Of a DNA stretch of 64,000 nucleotides, positions 7,679 to 16,696 are shown one piece after another. How positions within the stretch are numbered: the first letter of the stretch is position 1; every line of letters begins with the position of its first letter. Location of the stretch: NCBI GenBank assembly GCA_902787975.1, contig CADAIP010000008.1, positions 18,229 to 82,228 on the forward strand, written 5' to 3'. Source of the stretch: Oscillospiraceae bacterium. GTDB lineage: Bacteria; Bacillota; Clostridia; Saccharofermentanales; Saccharofermentanaceae. A program made the translations under genes and the position numbers. Below the pieces are notes generated by a model, which saw nothing but the letters and a program-made list of their open reading frames with translations, was not told the DNA's origin and searched no databases.

Positions 7679-9370
7679 TCAGGCTTTAAACGAACCTATA
7701 AGATCTTCAGCAAGTCTCAAAGAAGAATCAGAATCACTGCCGGACAACAGTCTTGATACTTCGCTGACCTTGCTCTTATTATCCAGGACAGTGCATACGG
7801 TTTCAGTATTTCCTGATACGACGTTCTTTGTGAGCACGAAGCCTCTGTCTGAAGCAGCGGCGATCTGTGCCGTATGGGTAACGCACAATACCTGATGAGC
7901 CGAAGCGATTGCTTTGAGTTTATTGGCAATTGCAAGAGATGCCTTACCTGATACACCCGTATCGATCTCATCGAAAATAAGAGTGGGAATGAGATCAACT
8001 TTGCTCAAGACATTCTTTACCGCCAGCATGATCCTCGAAGCTTCACCGCCTGATACGATGGCAGAAAGCGGTCTTACTTCCTGCCCGGGGTTGGCACTGA
8101 ACCTGAACGCGATATCATCGATACCTGACACCGAGAAAAACTTCGCCTTTTCCCTTCTTATAAAACTTACTTCGAAAACCGCATTGGGCATCTCAAGATC
8201 GGCAAGTTCTTTGGTGATTGCCTTTTCGAGCTTAACGGCACTGGCCTTGCGCTCTGATGACAGTTCTTCTGCTATCTTAAGAAGCTCCTTCTCCTTAACA
8301 ACACGCTCTTTTTTGAGTTCCTGAAGAATATCTTTATTCTTTTCTATGTCATCAAGTTCCTTCTTTGAATCAGAAGCAAACTTGTTTATGTCAGCAATGG
8401 TTGCGCCGTACTTTGCCTTAAGCTCGTAAAGAAGCCCGATGCGCTGCTCGGTCCTCTCCTTAAGTCCTTCATCGTAATTGCGGTCAGATAAAACCTTCTC
8501 AACATCAGACAACAACGCATCAAGATCAAGAGACAGAGCATTTGCACGCTCTGCAATTTCTTTAAGGCCGTCATCTGTCTGTGATGCTTTCATAAGTTCG
8601 CGGCTTGCCTGATTAACGGCCTGTACAGGGCTCTGATACGAATCATCAGAAGACAGGAAACTCCGTGCATTTGTAAGGCTCTCAAAGAGCTGCTCATTTT
8701 GTGAGAGTTTCTTCTTTGTCTCAAAAAGGATCTCTTCTTCACCATCTTTAAATGCGGCCTGGTCGATCTCACTGACTGCAAACTCAAGGTATTCACGGCG
8801 GCGGTCAAGATAATCGGGAGAAGATGATATCTCTTTTATCTTAAGCACGAGTGCTTTGAATTCCTGAAGGCTTTTCAAGTATTCACGGTGAAGGCTTACG
8901 CACTTCTCACCGGCAAATCTGTCTAACAGTTTCACATGCGTTGCTTCATCAAAGATTGCCTGAGTATCATGTTGGCCGTGAATATCGACGAGCATTGAAG
9001 AGATCTCTCTTAATACGGAATTGGTCACACCGGTACCGTTAACTCTTGCAACGGATTTACCGCTGTCATAAACAGTCCTGCTGATGATGAGCATACCGTC
9101 ATCATCTTCTATACCGTTATCTTCAAGGATCTTTTTGAATTCAGCGTCATTTAATCCGGAGCAGTCGAAAACTGCTTCGGCAAAGCACGAAGGACTGCCT
9201 GTCCGTATAAGATTTCTGGAAGCTTTTGCGCCAAGGATAAGGCTTATAGCATCAACAATAAGGCTCTTACCTGCACCGGTCTCACCGCTGATGACGTTAA
9301 GTCCTTTTCCGGGCTCAAAAACTACATTGCTTATTACGGCAAAATCTCTGATCTCAAGTCTTACAAGCAT
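7679..9370 (-). CDS. recN: DNA repair protein RecN
   Basis: RecN is an SMC-like ATPase that acts early at double-strand breaks. The 563-residue protein has Walker A GETGAGKSLI (about 30-39), a long coiled-coil middle (about 150-375) with a break, an ABC signature region IVSGGEASRIMLA and Walker B LIFDEIDTGVSG near the C-terminus. It is the last gene of the asp23-to-recN run; the argR stop lies 4 bases upstream of its ATG. No SOS box was found directly in front of it, so any SOS control would have to act further upstream. Confidence 0.96.
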   Translation of the reverse strand: MLVRLEIRDFAVISNVVFEPGKGLNVISGETGAGKSLIVDAISLILGAKASRNLIRTGSPSCFAEAVFDCSGLNDAEFKKILEDNGIEDDDGMLIISRTVYDSGKSVARVNGTGVTNSVLREISSMLVDIHGQHDTQAIFDEATHVKLLDRFAGEKCVSLHREYLKSLQEFKALVLKIKEISSSPDYLDRRREYLEFAVSEIDQAAFKDGEEEILFETKKKLSQNEQLFESLTNARSFLSSDDSYQSPVQAVNQASRELMKASQTDDGLKEIAERANALSLDLDALLSDVEKVLSDRNYDEGLKERTEQRIGLLYELKAKYGATIADINKFASDSKKELDDIEKNKDILQELKKERVVKEKELLKIAEELSSERKASAVKLEKAITKELADLEMPNAVFEVSFIRREKAKFFSVSGIDDIAFRFSANPGQEVRPLSAIVSGGEASRIMLAVKNVLSKVDLIPTLIFDEIDTGVSGKASLAIANKLKAIASAHQVLCVTHTAQIAAASDRGFVLTKNVVSGNTETVCTVLDNKSKVSEVSRLLSGSDSDSSLRLAEDLIGSFKA

Positions 9371-9374
9371 TAGA

Positions 9375-9839
9375 TCAGCCTTTTTCCATCATGTCAGAGA
9401 TAGTGATAGCAAGTGCCTTTGCTTCTTCGATTCCGGGGCATGCAGCAAAGATCGTATCGTCACCGGCAATAGTACCGGTGCATTCTTCAAGATGCATTGA
9501 ATCAAGTGCAGATGCGGCAGCCTGTGCCATACCGGGCAATGTCTTGATCACGATAAGGTTCATCGCCTGATTTACCGATACAATACTGTTGGAAAAAACC
9601 GCAAGAAGTCTTCCGGGAGCCGTGTCGCCCGTTCTGTCGAGAACACAGTACTTTGTTGCTCTGTTGGGAAGAGTAATCTTGATGATGCCAAGCTCTTTGA
9701 TATCTCTTGAGATCGTTGCCTGTGTTGCCTCAAAGCCTGCCTGGTTTACCTTGGCAGTAAGATCTTCCTGTGTAGAAATATCATTATCCCTGATAAGAGC
9801 AAGAATGCGCTCCTGTCTTGAATTCTTAGCGGTTTTCAT
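9375..9839 (-). CDS. argR: Arginine repressor ArgR/AhrC
   Basis: ArgR is the hexameric arginine-sensing repressor of arginine synthesis genes. The 154-residue protein has an N-terminal winged helix (SRQERILALIRDNDISTQED, ATISRDIKELGI) and a C-terminal oligomerisation and arginine-binding domain with GTIAGDDTIFAAC. The start is the ATG at 9837-9839, 8 bases after AGAGAGG; an upstream in-frame codon at 9860 has no such site. It overlaps the nadK end by 14 bases. The argR-recN pairing is conserved across Bacillota. Confidence 0.96.
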   Translation of the reverse strand: MKTAKNSRQERILALIRDNDISTQEDLTAKVNQAGFEATQATISRDIKELGIIKITLPNRATKYCVLDRTGDTAPGRLLAVFSNSIVSVNQAMNLIVIKTLPGMAQAAASALDSMHLEECTGTIAGDDTIFAACPGIEEAKALAITISDMMEKG

Positions 9840-10707
9840 AGAAATAACCTCTCTGTACAATCTTCTTTCTTACATTACTGAAGAAGCTGTCTTTCTTCAG
9901 GCAGACAGTCTTTAAGACTTTATCGTATCTTCTGATGACAACGTAATCGTAACTCTCAAGATCAACGAAATCCCTTCCATCAGGGCAGATCAGTGGAGCG
10001 GTCTCGATCTCTTCAAGACCGATCCTTATCTCACTTTCGGAAGTTGCCACATAAGTATAGCCGTTCAACGTATGAGAGCAGATGGGCGTTACGATGATGT
10101 CCTTCATGTTGGGCATCAGGATCGGGCCGCCTGCAGACAAAGAATATGCAGAAGAGCCGGTAGCCGTGGAAACAACAAGGCCGTCACCCCTGAATCTCTC
10201 GATTATCTGTCCGTCGATTGAAAGAACAAGTGTAGTAATGTGGGGTTTGGCACCCCTTACGATAATGATGTCATTAAGGCAGACGCTGGTCCCTTTCAGA
10301 TTTCCGTCTTTATTGAATACTTCGCAGATCAGCTGTGACCTGTCTATCGTGTCATAGTCACCGGAGACGAGCTGTGCGAGATCTTTCTCAATATCATCGA
10401 TCATTATCTCGTTAAGGAATCCTATGGAACCTAAATTTACTCCGACGAATTCAGTATCAAGATCTCTGTATTTTGCAACCTTCGACAGGAACGTACCGTC
10501 ACCGCCGATGGATATGATCGCTTTAAGATCTGTTTTCGGGAAGTCCGCGAAAACAACACCCGGAATTTCCTTAAGCTTCGGGCAGGTCTCATCCATGCCG
10601 GTCTCAAAAACAGGTACGGCACCAAGACCGCTCAGAATCTGAGCCGTCTTTATCGCAGTCTCATAACCGGTATCTCTGGAACCATTGGAACAGATTCCGT
10701 AATTCAT
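9826..10707 (-). CDS. nadK: NAD kinase
   Basis: This ATP-dependent kinase phosphorylates NAD to NADP. The 293-residue protein carries the family motifs: IISIGGDGTFL (about 65-75), VGVNLGSIGFLNE, and TATGSSAYSLSAGGPI. The ATG at 10705-10707 follows GGAGG with good spacing. Here nadK lies between dxs and argR, a position where many Clostridia carry tlyA and nadK together; no tlyA is present. Its stop overlaps argR, pointing to coupled translation. Confidence 0.96.
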   Translation of the reverse strand: MNYGICSNGSRDTGYETAIKTAQILSGLGAVPVFETGMDETCPKLKEIPGVVFADFPKTDLKAIISIGGDGTFLSKVAKYRDLDTEFVGVNLGSIGFLNEIMIDDIEKDLAQLVSGDYDTIDRSQLICEVFNKDGNLKGTSVCLNDIIIVRGAKPHITTLVLSIDGQIIERFRGDGLVVSTATGSSAYSLSAGGPILMPNMKDIIVTPICSHTLNGYTYVATSESEIRIGLEEIETAPLICPDGRDFVDLESYDYVVIRRYDKVLKTVCLKKDSFFSNVRKKIVQRGYFYENR

Positions 10708-10778
10708 GAAGATAAACCTCCAGATTAAGCCTTTATATATTTAATCACTTTGTTGAATAAAAATACAGAAGTAAATAA

Positions 10779-12659
10779 TTATTTAGACAGAGCGGACTTT
10801 ATGGAAGCAGCTACTGAATCTCCGTCCAGGCCGCAATATTTGAGCTGGTCCTTCTGGCTCATTGCCCTTACGATCGGGTTTCTGACACCGAATACGGTAA
10901 CATCACTCTCAAATCCCAATATCTGGAGCTCACGTTCAAGCGCCTCACCGAAGCCTCCGCTGATTATGCCCTCTTCAAGACTGAACACGTACTTAACGCC
11001 GACCAGAAGATCCCATATTTCCTTAGCAGGCATAGGCTTTATCATTGCCACGTTGATGTGTTTGCCGAGGATTCCCTGCTCCTTAAGTACTTCCATTGCC
11101 CTGTCAGCTTCCTCACAGATCTTGCCTGTCGATACGATCGCAAAATCATTGCCGTAATCGCATACGACATGAGGAAGAACACACTCTGAAATATCAGAAT
11201 ACAAAGGTCCGTTTGCTTCAAAAGGAGATGCTCCTCTCGGGTATCTTACAGCCACAGGGCCCTTAACATTCTCAATCGCATATTTAAGGCATCTTGAAAG
11301 ATCCTGATAATCTCTCGGTGAGAATACAGTCATGTTGACCATTGAATTAAGATAAGAGATATCAAGAAGTCCGTGATGTGTATGTCCGTCATTGCCGACA
11401 AATCCGGATCTGTCGATCGCGAAAACAACATGGTTATTCATGAAGCAGCAGTCAGTGATCATCTCGTCATAAGCTCTCTGAAGGAATGACGAATAAATGG
11501 CAACTACAGGAACAAAGCCTGATACAGCAAGGCCGCCTGCCATGGTTACGCTGTGCTCTTCTGCGATACCACAGTCAAAGAATCTCGAAGGGAATTTCAT
11601 CTGGTAATTTTCGAGACCCGTGCCGAGAGTCATGGCGGCAGATATCGCTACGATCTTAGGGTTCTTAACGGCAAGCTCAGTGATCGTATTTGCAAATATG
11701 GTCGTATAGCTGTTCTTGCTTGTGGTAACTCCTGTATTGATATCAAACGGACCGACACCGTGATAATCAGAAGGATTAACTTCAGCAGGCTCATAGCCTC
11801 TGCCCTTCTGTGTCAGAACGTGGATGAGCACAGGTCCCCTGATATCCTTTGCTGCCTCAAATGCCTTCATGAGATCATCCATGTTGTGACCGTCGATAGG
11901 ACCGTAATAGTTAAGGCCGAGGTCCTCAAACATCGAAGGCTTTTTGCGGTACAAAAGGAATCTGAAGAAGTCCTTAATGGCAAGTATGATCTTGATAAGA
12001 CCTCTTCCGATAAAACCGAGCTTACGGAGGAATGATTCCGTTGTCTGCTTTGCGGAGATGTATCCTGTCGAGATTCTGAGCTTGGATAAGTGCTTTGAAA
12101 GACCTCCGACATTCTTGTCGATGCTCATCTCATTATCGTTGAGGATTATTATCATCCTGGTCTTGCTATGACCGAGATCGTTTATTGCCTCATAAGCAAG
12201 ACCTCCGGTAAGAGCACCGTCACCGATAATGGCAACAACTTCATTCTTCTTGCCTTCAAGATCTCTTGCCCTTGCTATACCCATCGCAGCAGAGATCGAT
12301 GTGGAGCTGTGACCTGTATCAAAAGCATCATAAGGAGATTCGGTAATTCTAGGGAATCCCGATATACCGTCTTTCTGTCTTAATGTGTTGAACCTGTCGA
12401 ACCTTCCCGTGAGAAGCTTATATGAATAAGACTGGTGTCCGACATCGAAAACTATCTTATCCTGCTTATAATCAAATACAGAAAGCAAAGCAACAGTAAG
12501 TTCGACAGCACCTAAGTTACTTGCAAGATGGCCTCCGTTAGCGGCTACCGTTTTTATGATCTTGTCTCTTAACTCGGAACACAGCTGAACACGCTCTTCA
12601 GGCTTCATGGCCTTAAGAGATTCAGGTGTAATGTCCTTTCCGAGATACTTATAATCCAT
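10779..12659 (-). CDS. dxs: 1-deoxy-D-xylulose-5-phosphate synthase
   Basis: Dxs condenses pyruvate and glyceraldehyde 3-phosphate, the first step of the MEP isoprenoid pathway, using thiamine diphosphate. The 626-residue protein has the expected N-terminus (GGHLASNLGAVELTVAL), the thiamine-diphosphate motif GDGALTGGLAYEAIND (about 146-161), the central transketolase domain with the catalytic glutamate region CGIAEEHSVTMAGG, and the C-terminal domain. The ATG overlaps the ispA stop by one base (TAATG), so translation is coupled to the next enzyme of isoprenoid chain building. A 71-base AT-rich gap precedes nadK. Confidence 0.97.
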   Translation of the reverse strand: MDYKYLGKDITPESLKAMKPEERVQLCSELRDKIIKTVAANGGHLASNLGAVELTVALLSVFDYKQDKIVFDVGHQSYSYKLLTGRFDRFNTLRQKDGISGFPRITESPYDAFDTGHSSTSISAAMGIARARDLEGKKNEVVAIIGDGALTGGLAYEAINDLGHSKTRMIIILNDNEMSIDKNVGGLSKHLSKLRISTGYISAKQTTESFLRKLGFIGRGLIKIILAIKDFFRFLLYRKKPSMFEDLGLNYYGPIDGHNMDDLMKAFEAAKDIRGPVLIHVLTQKGRGYEPAEVNPSDYHGVGPFDINTGVTTSKNSYTTIFANTITELAVKNPKIVAISAAMTLGTGLENYQMKFPSRFFDCGIAEEHSVTMAGGLAVSGFVPVVAIYSSFLQRAYDEMITDCCFMNNHVVFAIDRSGFVGNDGHTHHGLLDISYLNSMVNMTVFSPRDYQDLSRCLKYAIENVKGPVAVRYPRGASPFEANGPLYSDISECVLPHVVCDYGNDFAIVSTGKICEEADRAMEVLKEQGILGKHINVAMIKPMPAKEIWDLLVGVKYVFSLEEGIISGGFGEALERELQILGFESDVTVFGVRNPIVRAMSQKDQLKYCGLDGDSVAASIKSALSK

Positions 12660-13585
12660 TATCTGTCCCTGTTAACAAGAAAGTCCGCCAATGTCTCATA
12701 GTCCCTTGTATCAAAGCCTTTAGCGGAAAGCTTTTCAAGGATCGTCTTTATGTTCTTTATCTCATCATCCAGTCTTCCCTTTGCTCCATCAAGTCCCAGA
12801 TGGGTAACAAAGGTAGCCTTGGAATCTCTTTCGTCTTTTCCCGTGCTCTTGCCCAATACCTCACTGCTGGAAGTAACGTCAAGAATGTCGTCTTTTATCT
12901 GGAAAGCAAGTCCTATATGATTTGCGAGTCTTCTCAGATCTTTTGCAGTCTCATCGGAAGTGCTTTCTTCCCTGGTCATGTTCTTAAAAAGATAATACGG
13001 AGTTACGATTGCTGCTTCAATAAATGCGCCGGTCTTCTTCTCCTGAAGTTCAGTCAGAAGTTCTAATGATATCTCTTTGTCTTCGGATGCGATATCTATG
13101 CTCTGACCTCCGAGCATTCCCCTGATGCCTGCATTCTCTGCCATCATGGAAGATGCATGGATATAGCCGGGGTTCTTTTCGCAGATAGCAAACATCCTCT
13201 CCATCGCTTTGTTAAGGAGGAGATCACCTGCAAGAATGGCTATGCCTTCACCATAGACCATATGGCATGTGGGCTTTCCGCGGCGGAGTTCGTCATTATC
13301 AAGACCCGGAAGATCGTCATGTATCAGTGAATATGTATGAAGCATCTCAAGTGTCGCAGCAAAATACTTGATGTCGGCTTCTTTGTCAGGACCTGCATTA
13401 AGCATCTCTGAAGTAAGATGCATCATGAGCGGCCTTAATCTCTTGCCGCCTGCCATAAGGCTGTACATGGCAGCCTTGACCGTAACATCTTCCATTTCTT
13501 TCTCATCGAAGATGCTCTCCAGTTCAGGTAATATCCACGCCTCTGTCTTTTCGAGCAGAGTAGTAATATCAGTTTTTTCCATCAT
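12659..13585 (-). CDS. ispA: Farnesyl/geranyl diphosphate synthase (polyprenyl synthetase)
   Basis: This 308-residue polyprenyl synthetase joins isopentenyl and allylic diphosphates. Both aspartate-rich motifs are present: the first aspartate-rich motif in SLIHDDLPGLDNDE and the second in QIKDDILDV. GGKRLRPLM (about 51-59) is the substrate-binding lysine/arginine motif. The xseB stop overlaps the start (TGATGATGG); two ATGs are adjacent and either could serve. It lies between xseB and dxs as in many Bacillota, linking it to quinone or undecaprenyl precursor supply. Confidence 0.95.
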   Translation of the reverse strand: MMEKTDITTLLEKTEAWILPELESIFDEKEMEDVTVKAAMYSLMAGGKRLRPLMMHLTSEMLNAGPDKEADIKYFAATLEMLHTYSLIHDDLPGLDNDELRRGKPTCHMVYGEGIAILAGDLLLNKAMERMFAICEKNPGYIHASSMMAENAGIRGMLGGQSIDIASEDKEISLELLTELQEKKTGAFIEAAIVTPYYLFKNMTREESTSDETAKDLRRLANHIGLAFQIKDDILDVTSSSEVLGKSTGKDERDSKATFVTHLGLDGAKGRLDDEIKNIKTILEKLSAKGFDTRDYETLADFLVNRDR

Positions 13586-13827
13586 CAGACTCCGGTCTCG
13601 CTTATGTTAAGAGGATCAGTGGTGCCGTTAGCCTTGTTGACGGCTTCGATCCTTGCAGTAACTTCATTTAACTTGTTCTCGCAGATAGATACGAGCTCGA
13701 TTCCTCTCTCATAAAGCTTTAATGACTCATCAAGAGTAGCCTTACCTTCAGAAAGTTTATTAACTGTCTGGCGAAGCTCAGCCATACATGCTTCATATGT
13801 CATCTCATTATCTTTAGACTCAGGCAT
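13585..13827 (-). CDS. xseB: Exodeoxyribonuclease VII small subunit
   Basis: XseB is the small partner that assembles in several copies on XseA. The 80-residue protein has the family helix-hairpin content (YEACMAELRQTVNKLSEG, SLKLYERGIELV). The start chosen is the ATG at 13825-13827, which follows GGAGG at 8 bases and overlaps the xseA stop (ATGCCTGA). An in-frame ATG at 13845 lies on top of that ribosome binding site and is unlikely. Confidence 0.95.
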   Translation of the reverse strand: MPESKDNEMTYEACMAELRQTVNKLSEGKATLDESLKLYERGIELVSICENKLNEVTARIEAVNKANGTTDPLNISETGV

Positions 13828-15046
13828 TCTTATTTCCTCCGTCATCTTTATTCTCTATGTCTTTAATCTCACTTAACAAAGTACCGTCTGACAGAACGAT
13901 GCTTACATTGTCACCCATTTTGACAGACTTAACTGATTCGATCGCCTTACCGTCGCCGTCACACACATAAGAATAACCTCTCTTAAGCACGTTTCCGGGA
14001 TTAAGTGCATCAAGTCTAACCTTTACTTCATTGATCTCAGAAGCAGTCTGCTTTACGAAGTCCCCGGACAGAGCTTCAAGTCTTGTCCTGAGTTCTCTTA
14101 CCACTGCCTGCTGCTCACTCGCATAATATGCGGGAGAATGAAGTGCCTTATGATTCTTATATACATCTAAAGCCTTGCGTCTTGAATCGATAAACTGGTT
14201 GATCGATATATCGAGATTAAGTGCGAGATTATCTATGTCTTTCTTCTGGTCAGCGTATGAAGCGATTACCATCTCACCTGCTGCCGTAGGCGTAGCTGCC
14301 CTGACATCTGCCACATAGTCGATGATCGTATAATCAGGCTCATGACCGATCGCGGAGATAACAGGGATCTCACTGGCAAATACTGCTCGTGCTATTCCCT
14401 CGTCATTGAAGCAGAACAGTTCTTCATAAGAACCGCCGCCTCTTGCGACAATGATTACGTCAACGTTTTTCTCTGTATTAAAGTATTGGATTCCTGCAAT
14501 TACTTCAGGAGGACACTCTGCACCCTGTACGCTTGCGGGATAAAGAAGAACATCGTGATGGGGATTTCTTTTACGGATCGTGTTAACGATATCGGCAATT
14601 ACTTTTCCTGATGCTGAAGTTACCACGCCGATACGTCTGGGAAGGATCGGTATGGCTTTCTTGTGACTGCCATCGAAAAGTCCTTCGTCCTGAAGCTTCT
14701 TGAAAAGCTTATTGAACTGCTCATGAAGATCTCCTGCGCCCATCTCTTCGATCTTTGTGGCGATCACCTGGAGTTTTCCGCCCTGCGCATAGAAATCAAC
14801 ACCGCCGAAAACCTTGACCTTCATACCGATCTCAGGTTCGATCTTAAGCTGTGATCTCTGTCTTGCGAAAATGGCGCAGTTAATAACGCACTGGTCATCT
14901 TTGATAGAGAAATAAGCATGACCCCTCGAAGACACAGTGTACTGCGATATCTCGCCCACTACGGAAAAATCGGCAAGATAAGGATTGTCAGCAAGGGATT
15001 GTTTTATGTAGCCGTTAAGACGGCTTACGCTATCAAAGTCGAACAT
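13820..15046 (-). CDS. xseA: Exodeoxyribonuclease VII large subunit
   Basis: XseA is the catalytic subunit of exonuclease VII, which degrades single-stranded DNA from both ends. The 408-residue protein starts with an OB-fold domain (about 5-100; VVGEISQY, GHAYFSIKD), followed by the catalytic domain with GVVTSASGKVIADI, IIVARGGGSYEELFCFNDE, ISAIGHEPDYTI and DVRAATPTAAGE, and then a coiled coil. The nusB stop lies 4 bases upstream. Ribosome binding is weak here, so translation probably depends on nusB coupling. Confidence 0.97.
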   Translation of the reverse strand: MFDFDSVSRLNGYIKQSLADNPYLADFSVVGEISQYTVSSRGHAYFSIKDDQCVINCAIFARQRSQLKIEPEIGMKVKVFGGVDFYAQGGKLQVIATKIEEMGAGDLHEQFNKLFKKLQDEGLFDGSHKKAIPILPRRIGVVTSASGKVIADIVNTIRKRNPHHDVLLYPASVQGAECPPEVIAGIQYFNTEKNVDVIIVARGGGSYEELFCFNDEGIARAVFASEIPVISAIGHEPDYTIIDYVADVRAATPTAAGEMVIASYADQKKDIDNLALNLDISINQFIDSRRKALDVYKNHKALHSPAYYASEQQAVVRELRTRLEALSGDFVKQTASEINEVKVRLDALNPGNVLKRGYSYVCDGDGKAIESVKSVKMGDNVSIVLSDGTLLSEIKDIENKDDGGNKNA

Positions 15047-15050
15047 GAGT

Positions 15051-15449
15051 TCAGATGCTCTTAACGAAATTGCTCAATACGCCGTTGATGTAAGATGATG
15101 AATTATCCGTTCCATACTTCTTGGCAAGCTTGACTGCCTCATTGATGGATACGGATGTAGGGATCTCCTCTACAGTAAGGATCTCATATACTGCGATTTC
15201 GAGAATGATCCTGTCTGTCTGAGGAAGACGCTCGAGCTTCCAGTTCTTAAGGAAAGGAACGAACTTCTCATCAAGCTCATCCCTGCTGTTGATGACACCG
15301 TAAACGATGTCGAGGAAATATGCTTCGTCCTCGATTACTTCAGGAAAAATTTCCTTGAAAGTCTCTATCTGATTGCTGATGGGGTCATTTCTGAAACCAA
15401 TCTGGAACAATAACTCCATTGCATGCTCACGTGTCTCGATTCTACTCAT
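15051..15449 (-). CDS. nusB: Transcription antitermination factor NusB
   Basis: NusB binds boxA RNA with NusE (S10) and supports antitermination on rRNA operons. The 132-residue all-helical protein begins REHAMELLFQIGF and ends with the family-typical LAKKYGTDNSSSYINGVLSNF. It has a strong GGGAGG ribosome binding site, and its ATGA start overlaps the end of the DUF2273 gene. It joins the envelope-stress cluster to the DNA-repair genes, a conserved Bacillota arrangement. Confidence 0.96.
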   Translation of the reverse strand: MSRIETREHAMELLFQIGFRNDPISNQIETFKEIFPEVIEDEAYFLDIVYGVINSRDELDEKFVPFLKNWKLERLPQTDRIILEIAVYEILTVEEIPTSVSINEAVKLAKKYGTDNSSSYINGVLSNFVKSI

Positions 15450-15682
15450 CTGAACCTCCCCGGAGGCAAAATCCTGTCAAGGAATTTCTTAAACTTGCTC
15501 GTATCGGAAAAGAGGAACGAACCTACAAAGAAGCCTACCGCTGTCATTAATATGATAAAAAGGGTCTTAAAGAACCCGAAAATGCAAAGTAATAATCCGA
15601 TGATAAAGAACAGGACAGCAAATATAACACCAGCCTTGGTGTTACGGAGTTTTTCGAAAAGTTTGGATAAAAACCTTTCCAT
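15446..15682 (-). CDS. DUF2273 small membrane protein
   Basis: This 78-residue protein has two predicted membrane helices (about 17-35 and 39-57) and basic ends. DUF2273 proteins occur between amaP and asp23-type genes in Bacillota and are thought to help anchor Asp23 to the membrane; no enzymatic role is known. Its stop overlaps the nusB start by 4 bases (ATGA), and the amaP stop lies just 2 bases before its own ATG. Confidence 0.88.
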   Translation of the reverse strand: MERFLSKLFEKLRNTKAGVIFAVLFFIIGLLLCIFGFFKTLFIILMTAVGFFVGSFLFSDTSKFKKFLDRILPPGRFR

Positions 15683-15684
15683 TA

Positions 15685-16239
15685 TTATCTGCTCTCAACC
15701 TTTGTCTGAGCCTGCTCAACCTTGGAGACTCTGACGATAACCTGTTCTACTGCGATACCGGTATATCTCTCGATATCCTTCTTTACCTTCTCCTGTACCT
15801 TGGCCATGGAAGAAGGAATCTCAACGTTTGAATAGAGCTCTGTGGATACCGTTACTTTAAGGGCCTGGTTCTTGGCAGGAGCAACATGGCATCTGGCGCT
15901 CTTGATACCGACCTGTGCAGACTTTGCTGCATTGAGTGCAATACTCTCGATGGCATCAGGTCCGATATCAACTGTACCGATATCATTCTTTCTGAGTCTT
16001 GTACGGTTGAGTCTTCCTGATGTGATGATGTTCATTATGGAAACGATCGACGTAATGAAAAGAAGCATCAGAACGCCGAGATAGATATATCTGCTTACAG
16101 GGCCGGTAACTATCGTGGACAGAGGTGACAAGATATCCGCAAAGATACCATCATCAACAAGCGCGTATAACAGCACGACAGAAATGACGGCTATTACGAC
16201 TGAATAAATGAACATCAATGCTCTGATAAAGGAATTCAT
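15685..16239 (-). CDS. amaP: Alkaline shock response membrane anchor protein AmaP
   Basis: AmaP holds Asp23 at the membrane in Staphylococcus. This 184-residue protein has two N-terminal membrane segments (about 7-27 and 50-70) followed by an Asp23-like cytoplasmic domain ending in a helix with RYTGIAVEQVIVRVSKVEQA. The start overlaps the asp23 stop by 4 bases (ATGA), and GAGGAGG provides a strong ribosome binding site. The residues after the second helix also resemble Asp23, so the operon holds two Asp23-domain proteins. Confidence 0.9.
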   Translation of the reverse strand: MNSFIRALMFIYSVVIAVISVVLLYALVDDGIFADILSPLSTIVTGPVSRYIYLGVLMLLFITSIVSIMNIITSGRLNRTRLRKNDIGTVDIGPDAIESIALNAAKSAQVGIKSARCHVAPAKNQALKVTVSTELYSNVEIPSSMAKVQEKVKKDIERYTGIAVEQVIVRVSKVEQAQTKVESR

Positions 16240-16604
16240 GAAACCTCCTCAACCCCGCAAACATAAACGTCGACACTCTCTACCGTAAGTCCGGTAAAGC
16301 GCTCGACGTCCTTTTTAACTTTTTCCTGAATCATCCAGGCAATCTCGGGAATGATCATTCCGTACTTAACAACAGGATATACGGTGATCGATACAGTTCC
16401 TTCTTCGGCATCACCGAAAACAACCCGTACCCCTTTGCCTTCATGTACCACACCTGCTTTTTCCTTAAGTGCAACAGCAAAAGAAGGAACCAATGACAAA
16501 ACACCATCTATCTGGAGCGCAGCTTCAGATGCGTACTGGGCTACAAAGCCCTGGGTCATTGAACGATCGCCTTTTATGGATTCGATGTTAGTATTGTCTT
16601 CCAT
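16236..16604 (-). CDS. asp23: Asp23/Gls24 family envelope stress protein
   Basis: This 122-residue soluble Asp23/Gls24 protein has the family features SEAALQIDGVLSL near residue 30 and a C-terminal RFTGLTVESVDVYVCGVE segment. Family members form membrane-associated assemblies and respond to cell-wall or alkaline stress. It is the first gene of the operon ending with recN. No clear promoter is visible between it and the efp terminator, so the operon may be read partly from efp or from a weak promoter in the 40-base gap. Confidence 0.92.
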   Translation of the reverse strand: MEDNTNIESIKGDRSMTQGFVAQYASEAALQIDGVLSLVPSFAVALKEKAGVVHEGKGVRVVFGDAEEGTVSITVYPVVKYGMIIPEIAWMIQEKVKKDVERFTGLTVESVDVYVCGVEEVS

Positions 16605-16641
16605 ATCGGTTCCTTGAATGTTCTAAACTTTAAAGGTGCGG

Positions 16642-16682
16642 ATAAAAACTGCCGCAGGCGGATACAATTCCGCGGGCGGCAG
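16642..16682 (-). terminator. Intrinsic terminator after efp
   Basis: CTGCCGC (16649-16655) pairs with GCGGCAG (16676-16682), with an inner GCGG/CCGC pairing. On the minus strand it is followed by TTTTTATCC. The next gene, asp23, begins about 40 bases later. Confidence 0.8.
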
Positions 16683-16696
16683 CTGAATTAACTGAA

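Noticed and set aside
11553..12035. A 160-codon open frame on the plus strand opposite dxs
   Set aside because: It is antisense to dxs, with atypical composition and no start signal.
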